Of a DNA stretch of 64,000 nucleotides, positions 32,969-42,743 are shown one piece after another; within the stretch, counting starts at the first letter, position 1, and every line of letters starts with the position of its first letter. The stretch comes from Ktedonobacterales bacterium (GTDB lineage: Bacteria; Chloroflexota; Ktedonobacteria; Ktedonobacterales; Ktedonobacteraceae): NCBI GenBank assembly GCA_027451525.1, contig DAIDJF010000021.1, forward strand, positions 1 to 64,000, given 5' to 3'. The notes beneath the pieces are model-generated. The model had not been told where the DNA came from and searched no databases. It saw only the letters and a program-made list of their open reading frames with translations. The translations under genes and the position numbers were made by a program.

Positions 32969-33637
32969 ATGCAGAGCGAAACAAACTTTTCTAAAGAACC
33001 ACAGTGGGATGCACTCTATAAGTCTCTCACCAAATTTGTCAAAGGGTATATAGCTAGTCAGAATGTTTCGTGCTGGCAGGGGCAAATTGATGATCTGGTG
33101 GATGACATTGTACAGCATAGTATAGTGCGTCTCTACATGTATCTTGAGCAGGTGAAGCGAGGCGAAGCCAAACCACTTCTCTCTTTAGAATGGTTTGGGA
33201 AGACTATTGCCCGCAATTACTGCAGTGATCTGCGGCGTAAAGACAAGCGTATGATACGTCCACAGCAGGACGAGGAGAGCGGGGAAAGCGAGCTATGGCT
33301 ATATGACGATAATGACCAGCCAGAAGAGATAGTGGAGGTGGTCTCCGACACTATCGCATTCAATGTCGCGGTCTCGGTTATAGCCGATCTCGCCGCTAAG
33401 CAGCAGACATCGGTGATTACTGATCTGGCAAAGTATGCCCATTTCGAAGATGGTCAGGATCAGACGCCCTTGGAGCAGGCATTTGATGAGGTCGGCATCA
33501 ATTTTCGCGCTTATCGGCATCTTTTACCTGTTGATCCTCTACTCAAGGGACGCCATGCCGCTTCCTTGAGCATCGGCTACAAGAAAGTGCGTGAACAAAC
33601 GCTTGCCATATTACGTGAAATTGGCCTTGTATCTTGA
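32969..33637 (+). CDS. Sigma-70 region 2-like protein, possible ECF sigma factor
   Basis: 222 aa from ATG 32969 with AAAGGAGG upstream. Residues 30-95 resemble sigma region 2: DDLVDDIVQHSIVRLYMYLE followed by SLEWFGKTIARNYCSDLRRK and DKR, where family members have DlvQevFlrl and WlyrIarNlcrDllRrkkR. The remaining 125 residues do not show a convincing region 4 HTH, although SLSIGYKKVREQTLAILREI could be a relic. It may be an atypical sigma factor or a related DNA-binding protein. A small membrane protein follows 95 bp later and could be its partner (inference). Confidence 0.6.
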   Translation: MQSETNFSKEPQWDALYKSLTKFVKGYIASQNVSCWQGQIDDLVDDIVQHSIVRLYMYLEQVKRGEAKPLLSLEWFGKTIARNYCSDLRRKDKRMIRPQQDEESGESELWLYDDNDQPEEIVEVVSDTIAFNVAVSVIADLAAKQQTSVITDLAKYAHFEDGQDQTPLEQAFDEVGINFRAYRHLLPVDPLLKGRHAASLSIGYKKVREQTLAILREIGLVS

Positions 33638-33732
33638 CGCTCTTAAAAGGCGTCTTCGGCATATGTAACTGGCCTCTTCATCTCTTAACGCTTTGCCTGT
33701 TTCTGAGCACTAACGATACATCAGGAGGCTAT

Positions 33733-34173
33733 ATGAAACGAAAACCTGAAGGGGATTTTCCTCTCGCACTGCTTGTCAGTGGTATCATTGCTTGCATCGC
33801 GCTTTTCATTTTCCAGGCAACTCCCATCTTCCTGCATGGTCTTGGCTGGATGTTCCCTCTGTATGCCGTTTTCTCTACTACGTTATTCCTCCTGGTGTTT
33901 ATTGTCACGATTTGTCTCTTCTTCGCGTTTATGGTTGAAGAGCTTTATGATCGCCACGACCTGCACACCACGAAGTCGCGCTATCGGCGTATCAAGCTCA
34001 TGCACTATCGGAAGAGACTTATGCTCGAACAGCGGCGTCCTTCTCAGGAGCAGGCAATGCAGACGCTGCCACGTCCCACACGCAAGCATCAGGCACTCAT
34101 CCACGCCTATCTGCATGTACTGACGCATTTCCCTTTCAAAAAGCAAGATCGGGGGCATGATAAAAGTATCTAA
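33733..34173 (+). CDS. Small two-helix membrane protein with basic tail
   Basis: 146 aa from ATG 33733, with AGGAGG upstream; a longer frame from 33634 is not supported. Two hydrophobic helices lie at about 10-32 (LALLVSGIIACIALFIFQAT) and 40-70 (FPLYAVFSTTLFLLVFIVTI). The rest is a very basic cytoplasmic tail rich in Arg, His and Lys (SRYRRIKLMHYRKRL). No family recognised. Same strand as the sigma-like gene, and its end overlaps the convergent next gene by 4 bp. Confidence 0.7.
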   Translation: MKRKPEGDFPLALLVSGIIACIALFIFQATPIFLHGLGWMFPLYAVFSTTLFLLVFIVTICLFFAFMVEELYDRHDLHTTKSRYRRIKLMHYRKRLMLEQRRPSQEQAMQTLPRPTRKHQALIHAYLHVLTHFPFKKQDRGHDKSI

Positions 34174-34703
34174 CAGCTTAGCTGTGGCGCGTTTGCGCAC
34201 TTCATCAAACGCAGCATGTTCTGCGCAGACAACGTCACAACCAGGAGTGTACGCGGATCTTGGGCATGTGGGACAATCTCTATACACCATGCAACCAGCT
34301 CACCCGCATGCCATGTTGGGCGGGTTATCAACCAACGCCGCGACCAGTGCTCTGACGAGGTGAATGTCAGCGTCAGGCCCGCACTCTGCTTGATCGCTAT
34401 AGGAGCACCGTGTACTGCATGCCACGCGCATACAAAAAAGATTTGCTCAATAGGCAACGGCAAGAAAGCGGCATTCCAGGTCGCGCGGATGCACTGATAC
34501 CGTTCTCTGATATCTTGCTCAGCATATTGTGCCTTTAGAAGCTGCTCGCGGATGGTTGGCAGCGGATCTTGCTTCAATAAGGCAAAAGCGAGCAACGGTT
34601 GGCGTAGTTCACTGATCGTTGCCCGCACATAGAGAAGATGTGTTGTCGCCACGATACCTGATCTATCGCGGTACGCTCCCTGTTCTCTCCCTGTTTGCAG
34701 CAT
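34170..34703 (-). CDS. Hypothetical protein
   Basis: 177 aa; ATG 34703 has AGGAGA eight bases upstream, which is the main evidence that it is a gene. No known domain was recognised. The sequence is of mixed alpha/beta character, with ATISELRQPLLAFALLKQDP in the first half and WLITRPTWHAGELVAWCIEI and PRTLLVVTLSAQNML in the second. No signal peptide or membrane helix is evident. It is convergent with the small membrane protein gene. Confidence 0.6.
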   Translation of the reverse strand: MLQTGREQGAYRDRSGIVATTHLLYVRATISELRQPLLAFALLKQDPLPTIREQLLKAQYAEQDIRERYQCIRATWNAAFLPLPIEQIFFVCAWHAVHGAPIAIKQSAGLTLTFTSSEHWSRRWLITRPTWHAGELVAWCIEIVPHAQDPRTLLVVTLSAQNMLRLMKCANAPQLSC

Positions 34704-34878
34704 ATGGCTTTCTCCTTACGTTTGATGGCTTTTACCATGTCTTATCGACCACTTTTGGAGAAAACTATAGCCCCACACAAGAGATATGCCATTTTCACCC
34801 CAAGCTGTAATGGTACAATACGGCATAGCAACTAAATTCGTTGTGTGGTACTACATGTTTTAACAGAGGACAGACTAC

Positions 34879-36078
34879 ATGCCATCACCGCTATCCGCCC
34901 TATCACCACGCTATCTTCCTTTACTTGAGGAATATCAACCCGCCATGCTTGAGCGGCTGGCAACGCTGGTTAATATCGACTCAGGCACAGGGCAACACGA
35001 GGGCATCAATCAGATTATTGCTTATCTTGCTGATTGGATGCGCGAACTCGATTTCTCCGTTACGCTGCATAATACGCCTCCGTTTGGCAATAATCTGGTC
35101 GCGCGGCGTCAAGGGCGGGGCAGCCGACGTATTCTGCTAGTTGGTCATGTGGATACCGTCTATCTGGCAGGGGCGGCGGAGAGCAATCCCTTCACACTGC
35201 GTGATGGGCTGGCATATGGCCCAGGCGTGATTGATATGAAATCCGGTGTTATCATGGGTATCTACACCCTACGCGCCTTGCTGCAAAACCAGTTCGAGCA
35301 CTATGGGGAGTTGTGCGTGGTATTCAACAACGATGAAGAGGTTGGTTCTCCGGGTAGCACACCGCTCCTACGCGAGATCGCGACAGGCATGGACGTGGGA
35401 CTGGTACTGGAGGCTTCACGCGCACACGAATTTATTACGCACGCGCGCAAGGGTGCCGATAAGTATATCCTCGAAGTACGTGGCATCCCAGCCCATTCAG
35501 GAGCAGAGCCACACAAAGGACGCTCTGCCGTTGTCGAATTGGCGCATAAAATACTTGCGATACATCATCTTAATATGCTCGCCCCTGGTATTACCTGCAA
35601 CGTGACACGCATCAGTAGCAGCGAGCAATTAAATATTGTGCCAGATATCGCCCGTTGTCATATCTCTGTACGCGCCTATAACGCGCAGGGATTAGATATG
35701 GCGGCAGAGGCGTTAGAACGCATTGCTGCCAGTTGCAGCATTCCCGATACCCATACCACCTTGACACGCAATCGTGGGCGGCGTCCCTATCGTCCCACAC
35801 CTGAGGTCACTCATCTGGTTGAGATGGCGCAGATAGAGGGTGCAGCACTCGGTCACAATCTGGTAGCAGAGAGCAAAGGCGGCGTCTCCGATGCCAATAC
35901 GCTCATGGAAGTGGGCTTACCCACTATTGATAGCCTCGGCCCTATTGGCGGCGGCATGCACGATCTCAACAAAGAGTATTTGCGCACCGCGTCTCTCACG
36001 CAACGCGGCACGCTACTGGCGGGCTTGATCGAACGCATCTGCCTGTCAGAATCTACAGGCGGCCAACCGTCTATCTAA
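34879..36078 (+). CDS. M20 family metallopeptidase (carboxypeptidase G2-like)
   Basis: 399 aa from ATG 34879 (AGAGGA upstream). Zinc-site motifs of the M20 fold are present: [10 protein letters not shown] (His, with catalytic Asp), [15 protein letters not shown] (bridging Asp), [12 protein letters not shown] (catalytic Glu and ligand Glu), LVLEASR, and a final His in [13 protein letters not shown]. The dimerisation insert has [20 protein letters not shown]. It most resembles glutamate carboxypeptidase/CPG2 enzymes that remove C-terminal amino acids. No signal peptide, so probably cytoplasmic. A stand-alone gene. Confidence 0.92.
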   Translation: MPSPLSALSPRYLPLLEEYQPAMLERLATLVNIDSGTGQHEGINQIIAYLADWMRELDFSVTLHNTPPFGNNLVARRQGRGSRRILLVGHVDTVYLAGAAESNPFTLRDGLAYGPGVIDMKSGVIMGIYTLRALLQNQFEHYGELCVVFNNDEEVGSPGSTPLLREIATGMDVGLVLEASRAHEFITHARKGADKYILEVRGIPAHSGAEPHKGRSAVVELAHKILAIHHLNMLAPGITCNVTRISSSEQLNIVPDIARCHISVRAYNAQGLDMAAEALERIAASCSIPDTHTTLTRNRGRRPYRPTPEVTHLVEMAQIEGAALGHNLVAESKGGVSDANTLMEVGLPTIDSLGPIGGGMHDLNKEYLRTASLTQRGTLLAGLIERICLSESTGGQPSI

Positions 36079-36238
36079 ACGGCCCACCTCACAGCGAATA
36101 TCAGCTATACTTTATGCAATACTCGTTCAACCCAGGCGGCGTTTTGGAATAAACGATATATCGTATTGCGTTCTAAAGGGAAAGAAAGACAGCAACCTCT
36201 GTAATCACGCAGGCATATATACATCAGGAGTAATTTTT

Positions 36239-38155
36239 ATGGCATTTCATGGCATGGGCGGCGGTATGGCCTCCTACGCAGAAGAACAGAAGCGGCGCGG
36301 ACGCAAAACCGACTCACGCACAGTACGCCGTGTCGCGCAGGCATTCAGCCCTTACAAGTGGCAGATTTTCATGGTTCTCATCGCGATTCTGCTCACGACC
36401 GTTTTGGGACTGGTCAACCCGTTGTTAATTCAACAGATTTTTGACAAAGCAATTGGCGGCAGGAACGCGACCCTACTGCTCATCTTTGTCGGCATTATGA
36501 TTATCACGCCGATTATATCGGGTATCATCGGCGTCTGGCAGACCTACCTGAATAATATCATTGGGCAAAACGTGATGCGCGATTTCCGCAATCGCCTCTA
36601 TGCCCATCTCCAGAGCATGTCGTTACGCTTCTTTACGGCGACGCGGACAGGCGAAATCCAGTCACGCCTGTCCAATGACGTAGGTGGAGTCGAGGGTGTT
36701 GTCACGAATACCGCAACCAGCATCGTCGCCAATATCTCGACGGCCCTCAGCACCATCATCGCTATGCTCTATATCAGCCCACTGCTCACGCTGGTCTCGC
36801 TCGGCCTGCTGCCAATTTTCCTGTGGATCACGTACAAGGTCGGCAATGTGCGTCGCCAGACCACCAAAGAGACACAACAGAGCATGGCATCTCTCACAGC
36901 GATGATGCAAGAAACGCTTTCCGTTAGTGGCATTCTCTTGATGAAAACGTTTGGTCGTCAACAGTTCGAGCGCACAAAGTTTGAACAGGAAAATCAGCAT
37001 TTGACCGATCTGGAAGTGCGCCAGCAGATGATTGGTCGCTGGTTCTTTATGTTCATCGGCACGTTCTTCTCGATCACACCCGCGATAGTCTATCTCATCG
37101 CGGGCTGGCAGATCATTCACAGCTTGCACGCGACGATTACGCTCGGCGGGATCGTGGCCTTCACGACGCTACAGAGTCGGCTCTTCTTCCCCATCGGGCA
37201 ACTGCTCAACATTCAGGTTGAGGTTCAAGGTGCATTGGCCCTGTTTGATCGCATTTTTGAATATCTCGACCTGCCAATTGATATTCAAGATGCTCAGACC
37301 GCGCGACAGTTTAAGCCAGAAGAGATCAACGGCGCGGTACAATTCTCCGATGTCTCCTTCACCTACAAGCGCGACGAGTCGGGTGTGTTCAAAAGTCTTG
37401 CGGAAAGCGAGCAGGAGGCGCGGGAAAACGAGTTGACGCCCCGTCCGGCCCTCAATCACATCTCGTTCGAGATCAAGCCCGGTCAACTCGCGGCCTTAGT
37501 GGGACCAAGTGGAGCCGGCAAGACAACAATTACCTATCTGGTACCGCGTCTGTACGATGCCGATAGCGGGAGTGTTGCGATTGACGGACATGATATCAAG
37601 GATATCGCACTCTCCTCGCTCGGTGAATTGATCGGCGTAGTCACGCAAGAAACGTACCTGTTCCATGCCTCGGTGCGCGACAATCTGCTCTATGCCAGAC
37701 CCGATGCCAGCGAGGAAGAGATCATCGCGGCGGCAAAAGCGGCCGCCATCCATGATCGCATTATGGAACTGGACAAGGGCTATGATACCATTGTCGGCGA
37801 ACGCGGCTATAAGCTCTCCGGCGGTGAGAAACAGCGCATCGCCATTGCCCGCGTCATCCTTAAGAATCCGCGCATCCTCATTCTGGACGAGGCCACCAGC
37901 GCGCTTGACACACATTCGGAACGCCTGATTCAGGCCGCATTGGAACCGCTGATGAAGGGGCGCACCACGCTGGCAATCGCGCACCGCCTCTCAACAATCC
38001 TCTCGGCAGATATCATTCTTGTCGTTGACAAGGGTGAGATTGTCGAGCGCGGCACACACGAGGAGCTACTGGCGCAGGATGGGTTATACGCGCGGCTCTA
38101 CAACGAACAATTCTCACAGTTCGCCGAGAACGAGGAAGAAATGGCAATCTCATAA
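36239..38155 (+). CDS. ABC exporter, fused permease and ATPase
   Basis: 638 aa from ATG 36239 (CAGGAG upstream). The N-terminal part is a six-helix exporter membrane domain, about residues 40-330 ([18 protein letters not shown] and on). The ATPase has Walker [11 protein letters not shown] at about 421-430, Q-loop [20 protein letters not shown], signature LSGGEKQR, Walker [13 protein letters not shown] and the H-loop in [11 protein letters not shown] 30-residue acidic insert ([20 protein letters not shown]) lies between the first ATPase strand and [12 protein letters not shown], longer than usual. It functions as a homo- or heterodimer; no second half-transporter is adjacent, so a homodimer is likely. 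Substrate unknown (lipid or drug exporter type). Confidence 0.95.
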   Translation: MAFHGMGGGMASYAEEQKRRGRKTDSRTVRRVAQAFSPYKWQIFMVLIAILLTTVLGLVNPLLIQQIFDKAIGGRNATLLLIFVGIMIITPIISGIIGVWQTYLNNIIGQNVMRDFRNRLYAHLQSMSLRFFTATRTGEIQSRLSNDVGGVEGVVTNTATSIVANISTALSTIIAMLYISPLLTLVSLGLLPIFLWITYKVGNVRRQTTKETQQSMASLTAMMQETLSVSGILLMKTFGRQQFERTKFEQENQHLTDLEVRQQMIGRWFFMFIGTFFSITPAIVYLIAGWQIIHSLHATITLGGIVAFTTLQSRLFFPIGQLLNIQVEVQGALALFDRIFEYLDLPIDIQDAQTARQFKPEEINGAVQFSDVSFTYKRDESGVFKSLAESEQEARENELTPRPALNHISFEIKPGQLAALVGPSGAGKTTITYLVPRLYDADSGSVAIDGHDIKDIALSSLGELIGVVTQETYLFHASVRDNLLYARPDASEEEIIAAAKAAAIHDRIMELDKGYDTIVGERGYKLSGGEKQRIAIARVILKNPRILILDEATSALDTHSERLIQAALEPLMKGRTTLAIAHRLSTILSADIILVVDKGEIVERGTHEELLAQDGLYARLYNEQFSQFAENEEEMAIS

Positions 38156-38215
38156 GCTAGATAGAACAGACATACAGGCATTGATTGCACCATCTTCATC
38201 ATGTGCGGAGCAACG

Positions 38216-38264
38216 CATAAACAGACAGGTCGCCCTAGAGCTTAGGGAGACCTGTCTGTTTATG
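38216..38264. terminator. Bidirectional terminator between ABC exporter and DUF167 genes
   Basis: CATAAACAGACAGGTC at 38216-38231 and GACCTGTCTGTTTATG at 38249-38264 are perfect complements, with an inner GCCCT/AGGG extension. The right arm contains the stop codon of the minus-strand DUF167 gene (38260-38262). Confidence 0.82.
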
Positions 38265-38517
38265 GAGCCAATCGTCGTTCTATCTCGTCAAGCGTGATGC
38301 CTTCTATTGCAAGCAATTTCTGTCTGCCAGTCGCACCGCGCACAATCGTAATCGCGCGGCGCGGGATGGCAAACTGCTCCGCTAGCAAAGCAATCAAGGC
38401 CTCGTTCGCCGCTCCATCGACAGGAGGAGCCGTAAGACGGGCCTTTAGCGTTCCCTGTTCCCATTCCAGGCTATTTTTACTGCTACGCGGCAACACACGT
38501 ACAGCGATACGAACCAT
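38260..38517 (-). CDS. DUF167 (YggU family) protein
   Basis: 85 aa. The family core is RVLPRSSKNSLEW, then LKARLTAPPVDGAANEALIALLAEQFAIP and VRGATGRQKLLAIEG. The molecular function is not established. It is the last gene of a minus-strand run and starts 6 bp after the stop of the yggT-like gene, implying coupled translation; its own ribosome site is weak. Genes of this type often neighbour yggS and yggT, as here. Confidence 0.93.
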   Translation of the reverse strand: MVRIAVRVLPRSSKNSLEWEQGTLKARLTAPPVDGAANEALIALLAEQFAIPRRAITIVRGATGRQKLLAIEGITLDEIERRLAP

Positions 38518-38523
38518 CTGTCT

Positions 38524-38808
38524 TTACCAGGCAGCGGGCAACGCTTGTAACAGCAGCAATTGCAGCGTTGTTAATAAAAACCAGACAACTAAGTAAGAGA
38601 GGTCTATACCCATCACTGATGGGATACGTGCAAGGCGTCGCACGGGATCAATAAACGGGTCCGTGATGTGTGCGAGAAAGCGCACAAAGGCAAAACGCTC
38701 GTCGATACGAAACCACGAGGCAATTATACGAATCAGCATTGCCAGAATTACGGCTCCAATCCCGTAGGAAACAAGCGTATGAATGAGATTGAGTTGCAGC
38801 CAGATCAT
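38524..38808 (-). CDS. YggT family membrane protein
   Basis: 94 aa from ATG 38808 with AGGAGT upstream. Two hydrophobic segments (about 8-28 and 68-90) flank the family motif RIIASWFRIDE with FLAHITDPFIDPVRRLARIP. In Gram-positive bacteria the related YlmG lies next to division genes. It is 3 bp from the upstream DUF6391-like gene and 6 bp from DUF167. Confidence 0.93.
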   Translation of the reverse strand: MIWLQLNLIHTLVSYGIGAVILAMLIRIIASWFRIDERFAFVRFLAHITDPFIDPVRRLARIPSVMGIDLSYLVVWFLLTTLQLLLLQALPAAW

Positions 38809-38811
38809 GAG

Positions 38812-39306
38812 CTACTCCTGTACAGTATGCACTTGTATGAAAGGGACGCCCAGCACTCTACGACGGTAGATATCGGTAACGCGCACACCTGCCAGATCTG
38901 GCAGCGTCGTAAAGTGTTTCTGCACATATTCGCCTAGTGGACGCGCCGCAGCCCAGCCAGCAAGTGAGGAGGCCGCAGCGGTCGCAACGCGCGTGCGTGT
39001 ATTGTTTGATGCCATGCCCAACATCGTACCAAAGGTGACAAGCGAGATACCTACCGCGAGATTGGTGCCACAATTCGGATGAATCGCCAGATGCGCCTCA
39101 CCCGCTTGCAGGCGACGCAGAGCCTCGTTGGTTGCGCGGCGCAACAAATCCAGGTCCAGATCAGCAAAAACAATAAAACCGTCCGAGAAGGAACGCGCAC
39201 TTCCGGTAAATGTTGGCTCCCACTCCGCGAGAATGGTAAACGTCGCATGCTCTAATGCATGATTTTGACGCACACGCCGTCCCATAAGTATGTCTGTGAC
39301 TTTCAT
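38812..39306 (-). CDS. DUF6391-like protein
   Basis: 164 aa from ATG 39306 (AGAGGAG upstream). The N-terminus RRVRQNHALEHATFTIL is the conserved block of this family as I recall it, with His pairs that could bind metal. AIHPNCGTNLAVGISLVTF follows, then a moderately hydrophobic region (GTMLGMASNN...AAASSLAGWAAARPLG) that could insert in the membrane. It replaces sepF in the usual yggS-sepF-yggT order. Function unknown; family name moderately sure. Confidence 0.7.
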   Translation of the reverse strand: MKVTDILMGRRVRQNHALEHATFTILAEWEPTFTGSARSFSDGFIVFADLDLDLLRRATNEALRRLQAGEAHLAIHPNCGTNLAVGISLVTFGTMLGMASNNTRTRVATAAASSLAGWAAARPLGEYVQKHFTTLPDLAGVRVTDIYRRRVLGVPFIQVHTVQE

Positions 39307-39337
39307 TATTTGCTCCTCTAGACCTTTTGAGAGATTT

Positions 39338-40066
39338 TTACTTTACAACACGCTCTCGCTCACCAAAGATCGCCCGTCCAACACGAACTATCGTCGCACC
39401 CTCTTCAATCGCAATCTGATAATCATCAGTCATGCCCATTGAAAGATGAGGCATAGCAAGACCGGGTAACTCATTGTGCAGTTGCTCACGCAGGAGACGC
39501 AACGCACGAAATACCCAACGTACCTCTTCAGGATTCTCTACCTGGGGCGCAACCGTCATTAAGCCCTGTACCTCAAGATGGGACAAGGTGAGCATTTGAC
39601 GTACTAACGCGGGCAGTTGCGCGGGTGTCGTGCCCTCTTTGCTCTCTTCACCCGCGATATTCACCTCTAGTAATACGGGCAAGCGCGTCTCGCGTTGCGC
39701 GGCATAGCGATCAAGTGCCTGCGCAACATGCAGGCTATCAACGCTCTGCACCCAATCAAAGGCAGGGGCAACCTTAGTGGCTTTATTGCTCTGCACGTGA
39801 CCGATCATATGCCAGCGTATCCCCTGGGGATGAAATGCGGCTATTTTCTGCAGTGCCTCTTGCACACGGTTTTCACCAAAATCTGTTATGCCCAGGCGAT
39901 ATGCAGCTTCCACAAGTTCAAGCGGTTTGGTTTTTGAGACAGCAACCAGTGTGATCTCGTGTGGAGAGCGACCAGCACGCTCTGCCGCTTCAGCAATATG
40001 TGCACGCACTTGGGCGATATTGTGAGCCAGTTCCGCCTCTCGGTTTGCAAGGTTGTTCTCTATCAC
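39338..40066 (-). CDS. YggS family PLP-binding protein
   Basis: 242 aa from a GTG at 40066 (GGGA upstream). The alanine-racemase-like barrel has the PLP lysine in LVAVSKTKPLELVEAAY, then GENRVQEALQKI, WHMIGHVQSNKA, VLLEVNIAGEESKEG and LSMGMTDDYQIAIEEGATIVRVG. YggS proteins control free pyridoxal phosphate and amino-acid homeostasis in the cytoplasm. It is 123 bp downstream of pgeF and 31 bp upstream of the DUF6391-like gene. Confidence 0.96.
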   Translation of the reverse strand: MIENNLANREAELAHNIAQVRAHIAEAAERAGRSPHEITLVAVSKTKPLELVEAAYRLGITDFGENRVQEALQKIAAFHPQGIRWHMIGHVQSNKATKVAPAFDWVQSVDSLHVAQALDRYAAQRETRLPVLLEVNIAGEESKEGTTPAQLPALVRQMLTLSHLEVQGLMTVAPQVENPEEVRWVFRALRLLREQLHNELPGLAMPHLSMGMTDDYQIAIEEGATIVRVGRAIFGERERVVK

Positions 40067-40189
40067 ATCATTGTCCCATAGTAATCAACAACGCCGGGCA
40101 ATACGTGCAGATTGAGGCACCGATGCGACACAGCCCAGCATAACTACGCTGTCTGTATTATATCAAGTTTGTACAGAGGTTGTGCAGGT

Positions 40190-41086
40190 TCATGGACGTA
40201 GAGCAAGCAGCGTTGGGAAGCGTCCAGTTTTGCCATGCTCTGCGCGATGCGAGAAGAAAAGCTCTTTGTGACAACTGGTGCAGAGCGCCGCCTGCTCAAT
40301 ATGGGCGGGTAAGATGCCCGCACTTATAAGCTGATTGTACGTCGTTTGCCAGAGATCAAGGCGCAAGCTCTGGCGACCGGGCAGTTCTACGGTCGTAAAC
40401 ACGGCGGACTCACGCACCAGGCCCTGATAGTGTGGGGCCGTGGGCATCACCTCAAACTGTTCTTGCCCGATAAAAAGCTGTCGTACCTGTTCCGAAACTT
40501 CATAGCAACAAGGACCAATCGCCGGCCCAATACCCACGCGCAGGTCTTGGGCTAGGCAGCCAAAGCGTTCCTGCATGGCATCAATGGTGGCAAGAACCAC
40601 TCCACGCGCCGTGCCGCGCCAGCCGCCGTGCGCGATGCCAATCACCTGCTGCACAGGGTCATAAAATGTGATTGGCGTGCAGTCAGCGAACGAGAGAGCC
40701 AAGGCTACGCCGCGCTCGTGTGTGATGATGGCATCGCCTTTGCGAAGATACTCCGCAGTCCAGTGTTGCTCGAAATAGGTGAGATTTGCCCAATCGGTGC
40801 GCCAGGGGTCGCTCCGTTCAAATACAGCAACATCCGCGCCATGAATATTCCACAGCGTGACACACGGCATCTCTTCCAACGCGAGAGCGCGTAGCACGAG
40901 TTGCCGATTACTGACCACATGCGGCAGATGATCGCCACCTTTCAAGTTGCCAAGCGTATTGAGACTGTGATAGGGAGATTTGCTATGCCCACCCCGGCGC
41001 GTAAAGACGCCGTGTATCAGTTCCGGGTAGGGGTGATAGTGCTGAAATTGCAGGTAACACACATCACCGTAGTATTGCTCAATCAA
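40190..41086 (-). CDS. pgeF: Peptidoglycan editing factor PgeF (laccase-domain protein)
   Basis: 298 aa from a TTG at 41086 with AGAAGGAG upstream. The family metal-site motifs are VFTRRGGHSKSPYHSLN, LSFADCTPITFYDP, GIAHGGWRGTARGVV (His), and VGIGPAIGPCCYEV (Cys pair). PgeF/YfiH enzymes act on aberrant muropeptides or as purine nucleoside enzymes; the term polyphenol oxidase is also used. It lies between an LCP-family gene and yggS on the same strand, an arrangement similar to ylmD-ylmE in Firmicutes. Confidence 0.94.
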   Translation of the reverse strand: MIEQYYGDVCYLQFQHYHPYPELIHGVFTRRGGHSKSPYHSLNTLGNLKGGDHLPHVVSNRQLVLRALALEEMPCVTLWNIHGADVAVFERSDPWRTDWANLTYFEQHWTAEYLRKGDAIITHERGVALALSFADCTPITFYDPVQQVIGIAHGGWRGTARGVVLATIDAMQERFGCLAQDLRVGIGPAIGPCCYEVSEQVRQLFIGQEQFEVMPTAPHYQGLVRESAVFTTVELPGRQSLRLDLWQTTYNQLISAGILPAHIEQAALCTSCHKELFFSHRAEHGKTGRFPTLLALRP

Positions 41087-41126
41087 AGTAACTCCTTCTG
41101 CATAGTGTTACAAGCATTTTAACATT

Positions 41127-42272
41127 TTATCCCCCCACATTACAGCTTTGTTGATTGCCCAGGCCGAAAATCTGGTTGACGACAGGCTGAATATTGGTGC
41201 AGTTTGGAATAATCACATCCTGATTGGCTCCCACTGTCGGGTCGTAGACGCTAGAGTAATCGCCGTAGTCTTGCGCTCCGCTGCCAGGACCAAGCGTCAA
41301 ATGCTGGATATTGCTACTGCGCAACGTGTGCCCAAAATTGGCGAAGGCCAGCAGTTCCTGTTCGCTGAGATCAGTGTAGACCGAGCCGGAGAGGTCTTGA
41401 ATAAGCTGTGGAAGATTGGTGATTACGCTGTCCGCGTTGAGTTTTCCCTTGAGAGCCTCCAACACCTGCTGCTGCCGCTGTGTGCGTCCAATATCGCCCA
41501 CAAGGTCTGCGTGCCGTGAACGCACATACTCTAATGCCTGTTGTCCATTCAAATGCTGTGGACCAGGAGCAATATAGAGGCGTTTATAGCCATAGGGGTC
41601 ATTTGGGTTTGCACTCGCGCCTGTATCATTGGGGTACGAGTCGTCAACGATTGGATGGATAACATCGATATCAACACCGCCCAGCGTATCAATCACCTTC
41701 GCAAAGCCACTGAGTCCCACCCACGCATAGCGATCTATCGTGATGCCATAGTCTTTTTCAATCGTAAGACGCGCCAAACGCACCCCGTCATCAAAGGAGT
41801 TATTCCGCGTCACGCCGAGGAAGAACGCCTGATCGATCTTATGCATACCGCCCACCTGAGGAACCGTCACCCACGAGTCACGCGGGATCGAGACCATTGA
41901 GACCGTGTTTGCCACAGGGTCGATATGCACGACCATCATCACCTGCGTCAATACCGCCGGAAAGGTATATTTGCCGTCATTGTCACTCCCCATGAGCAGA
42001 ATATTCCAGGAGCGTGTGCCAAGTGAGAGACCAGAGGCCGCTACACCGCTCGTCGGTTCCTCTTGCCCTCGACTCACGGGACGTACAAGTGCGCTTAGTG
42101 GCTGTTGAATCGTGCTATTGAAATAGCTATAGCCATAACTAATTGCCCCTCCAGCAAGCAAGACAGAAACAATCAGTAGGAATACCCCTGCGCGCTTTCG
42201 CGTAGAAGAACCTGTGCGCACCTTTTTCAATGGAGGCAACGGAGCTAGCGGTGGTTTTATCGATGTTTTCAT
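41127..42272 (-). CDS. LytR-CpsA-Psr (LCP) family cell-wall glycopolymer ligase
   Basis: 381 aa from ATG 42272; the ribosome site is weak. A cytoplasmic Lys/Pro-rich start leads to one membrane helix at about 28-50 (GVFLLIVSVLLAGGAISYGY). The LCP domain follows: WNILLMGSDN, MVSIPRDSWVTVPQVGGMHKID (conserved Arg/Asp), YAWVGLSGFAKVIDTLGGVDIDV, and QHLNGQQALEYVRSRHADLVGDIGR-type ending. It attaches polymers to the cell wall on the outer face. It lies 40 bp upstream of pgeF on the same strand. Confidence 0.95.
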   Translation of the reverse strand: MKTSIKPPLAPLPPLKKVRTGSSTRKRAGVFLLIVSVLLAGGAISYGYSYFNSTIQQPLSALVRPVSRGQEEPTSGVAASGLSLGTRSWNILLMGSDNDGKYTFPAVLTQVMMVVHIDPVANTVSMVSIPRDSWVTVPQVGGMHKIDQAFFLGVTRNNSFDDGVRLARLTIEKDYGITIDRYAWVGLSGFAKVIDTLGGVDIDVIHPIVDDSYPNDTGASANPNDPYGYKRLYIAPGPQHLNGQQALEYVRSRHADLVGDIGRTQRQQQVLEALKGKLNADSVITNLPQLIQDLSGSVYTDLSEQELLAFANFGHTLRSSNIQHLTLGPGSGAQDYGDYSSVYDPTVGANQDVIIPNCTNIQPVVNQIFGLGNQQSCNVGG

Positions 42273-42530
42273 AATAGAGTAGTATTTCCATAGCAAGAAT
42301 AGAGATACGGGCAGACAGAGATATGCTTATGAGATAAGTATACCAGAAGCCCATACACAAGTGTATCAATTTACATCATCTTGATGGAATCTTGAGGAAG
42401 GGAAGAGCAGGGCGTGTAAAGAGGTCTTATAAAGATGAAAGCGTTGCTTGTTTTTATTGCATGAAATAAGGAACCAGCCATTTTTTGTAACACGGTTCTT
42501 GAAAGAGAATAAGTAACATCCTGCTACTAC

Positions 42531-42564
42531 AAAAAGGAGCGTGCCAGATATGGATGGCACGCTC
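42531..42564 (-). terminator. Rho-independent terminator of the DUF4383 gene
   Basis: GAGCGTGCCA and TGGCACGCTC (42537-42546 and 42555-42564) around 8 bases. On the minus strand it is followed by CTTTTTG (42531-42536). It lies in the 471-bp gap 42273-42743 downstream of the DUF4383 gene; the rest of that gap is AT-rich without a supported gene. Confidence 0.85.
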
Positions 42565-42743
42565 CCATCGACGAGATGCATTCACGCTATAGCTGAAACT
42601 TGGCTGGACTATATTGGGTAACAGCTTTTGTGAGCAGACCCACATGAGAAATTTTTTACGCAACTATTAAAACTCTATACGTTTCACTAAAAGATGCTTT
42701 ATGTACCACCACACGGCATCTGTTACTAGCTATTGAACACGTC

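Noticed and set aside
32770..32994. Small open frame ahead of the sigma-like gene
   Set aside because: It begins inside the promoter and overlaps the sigma-like gene start in another frame.
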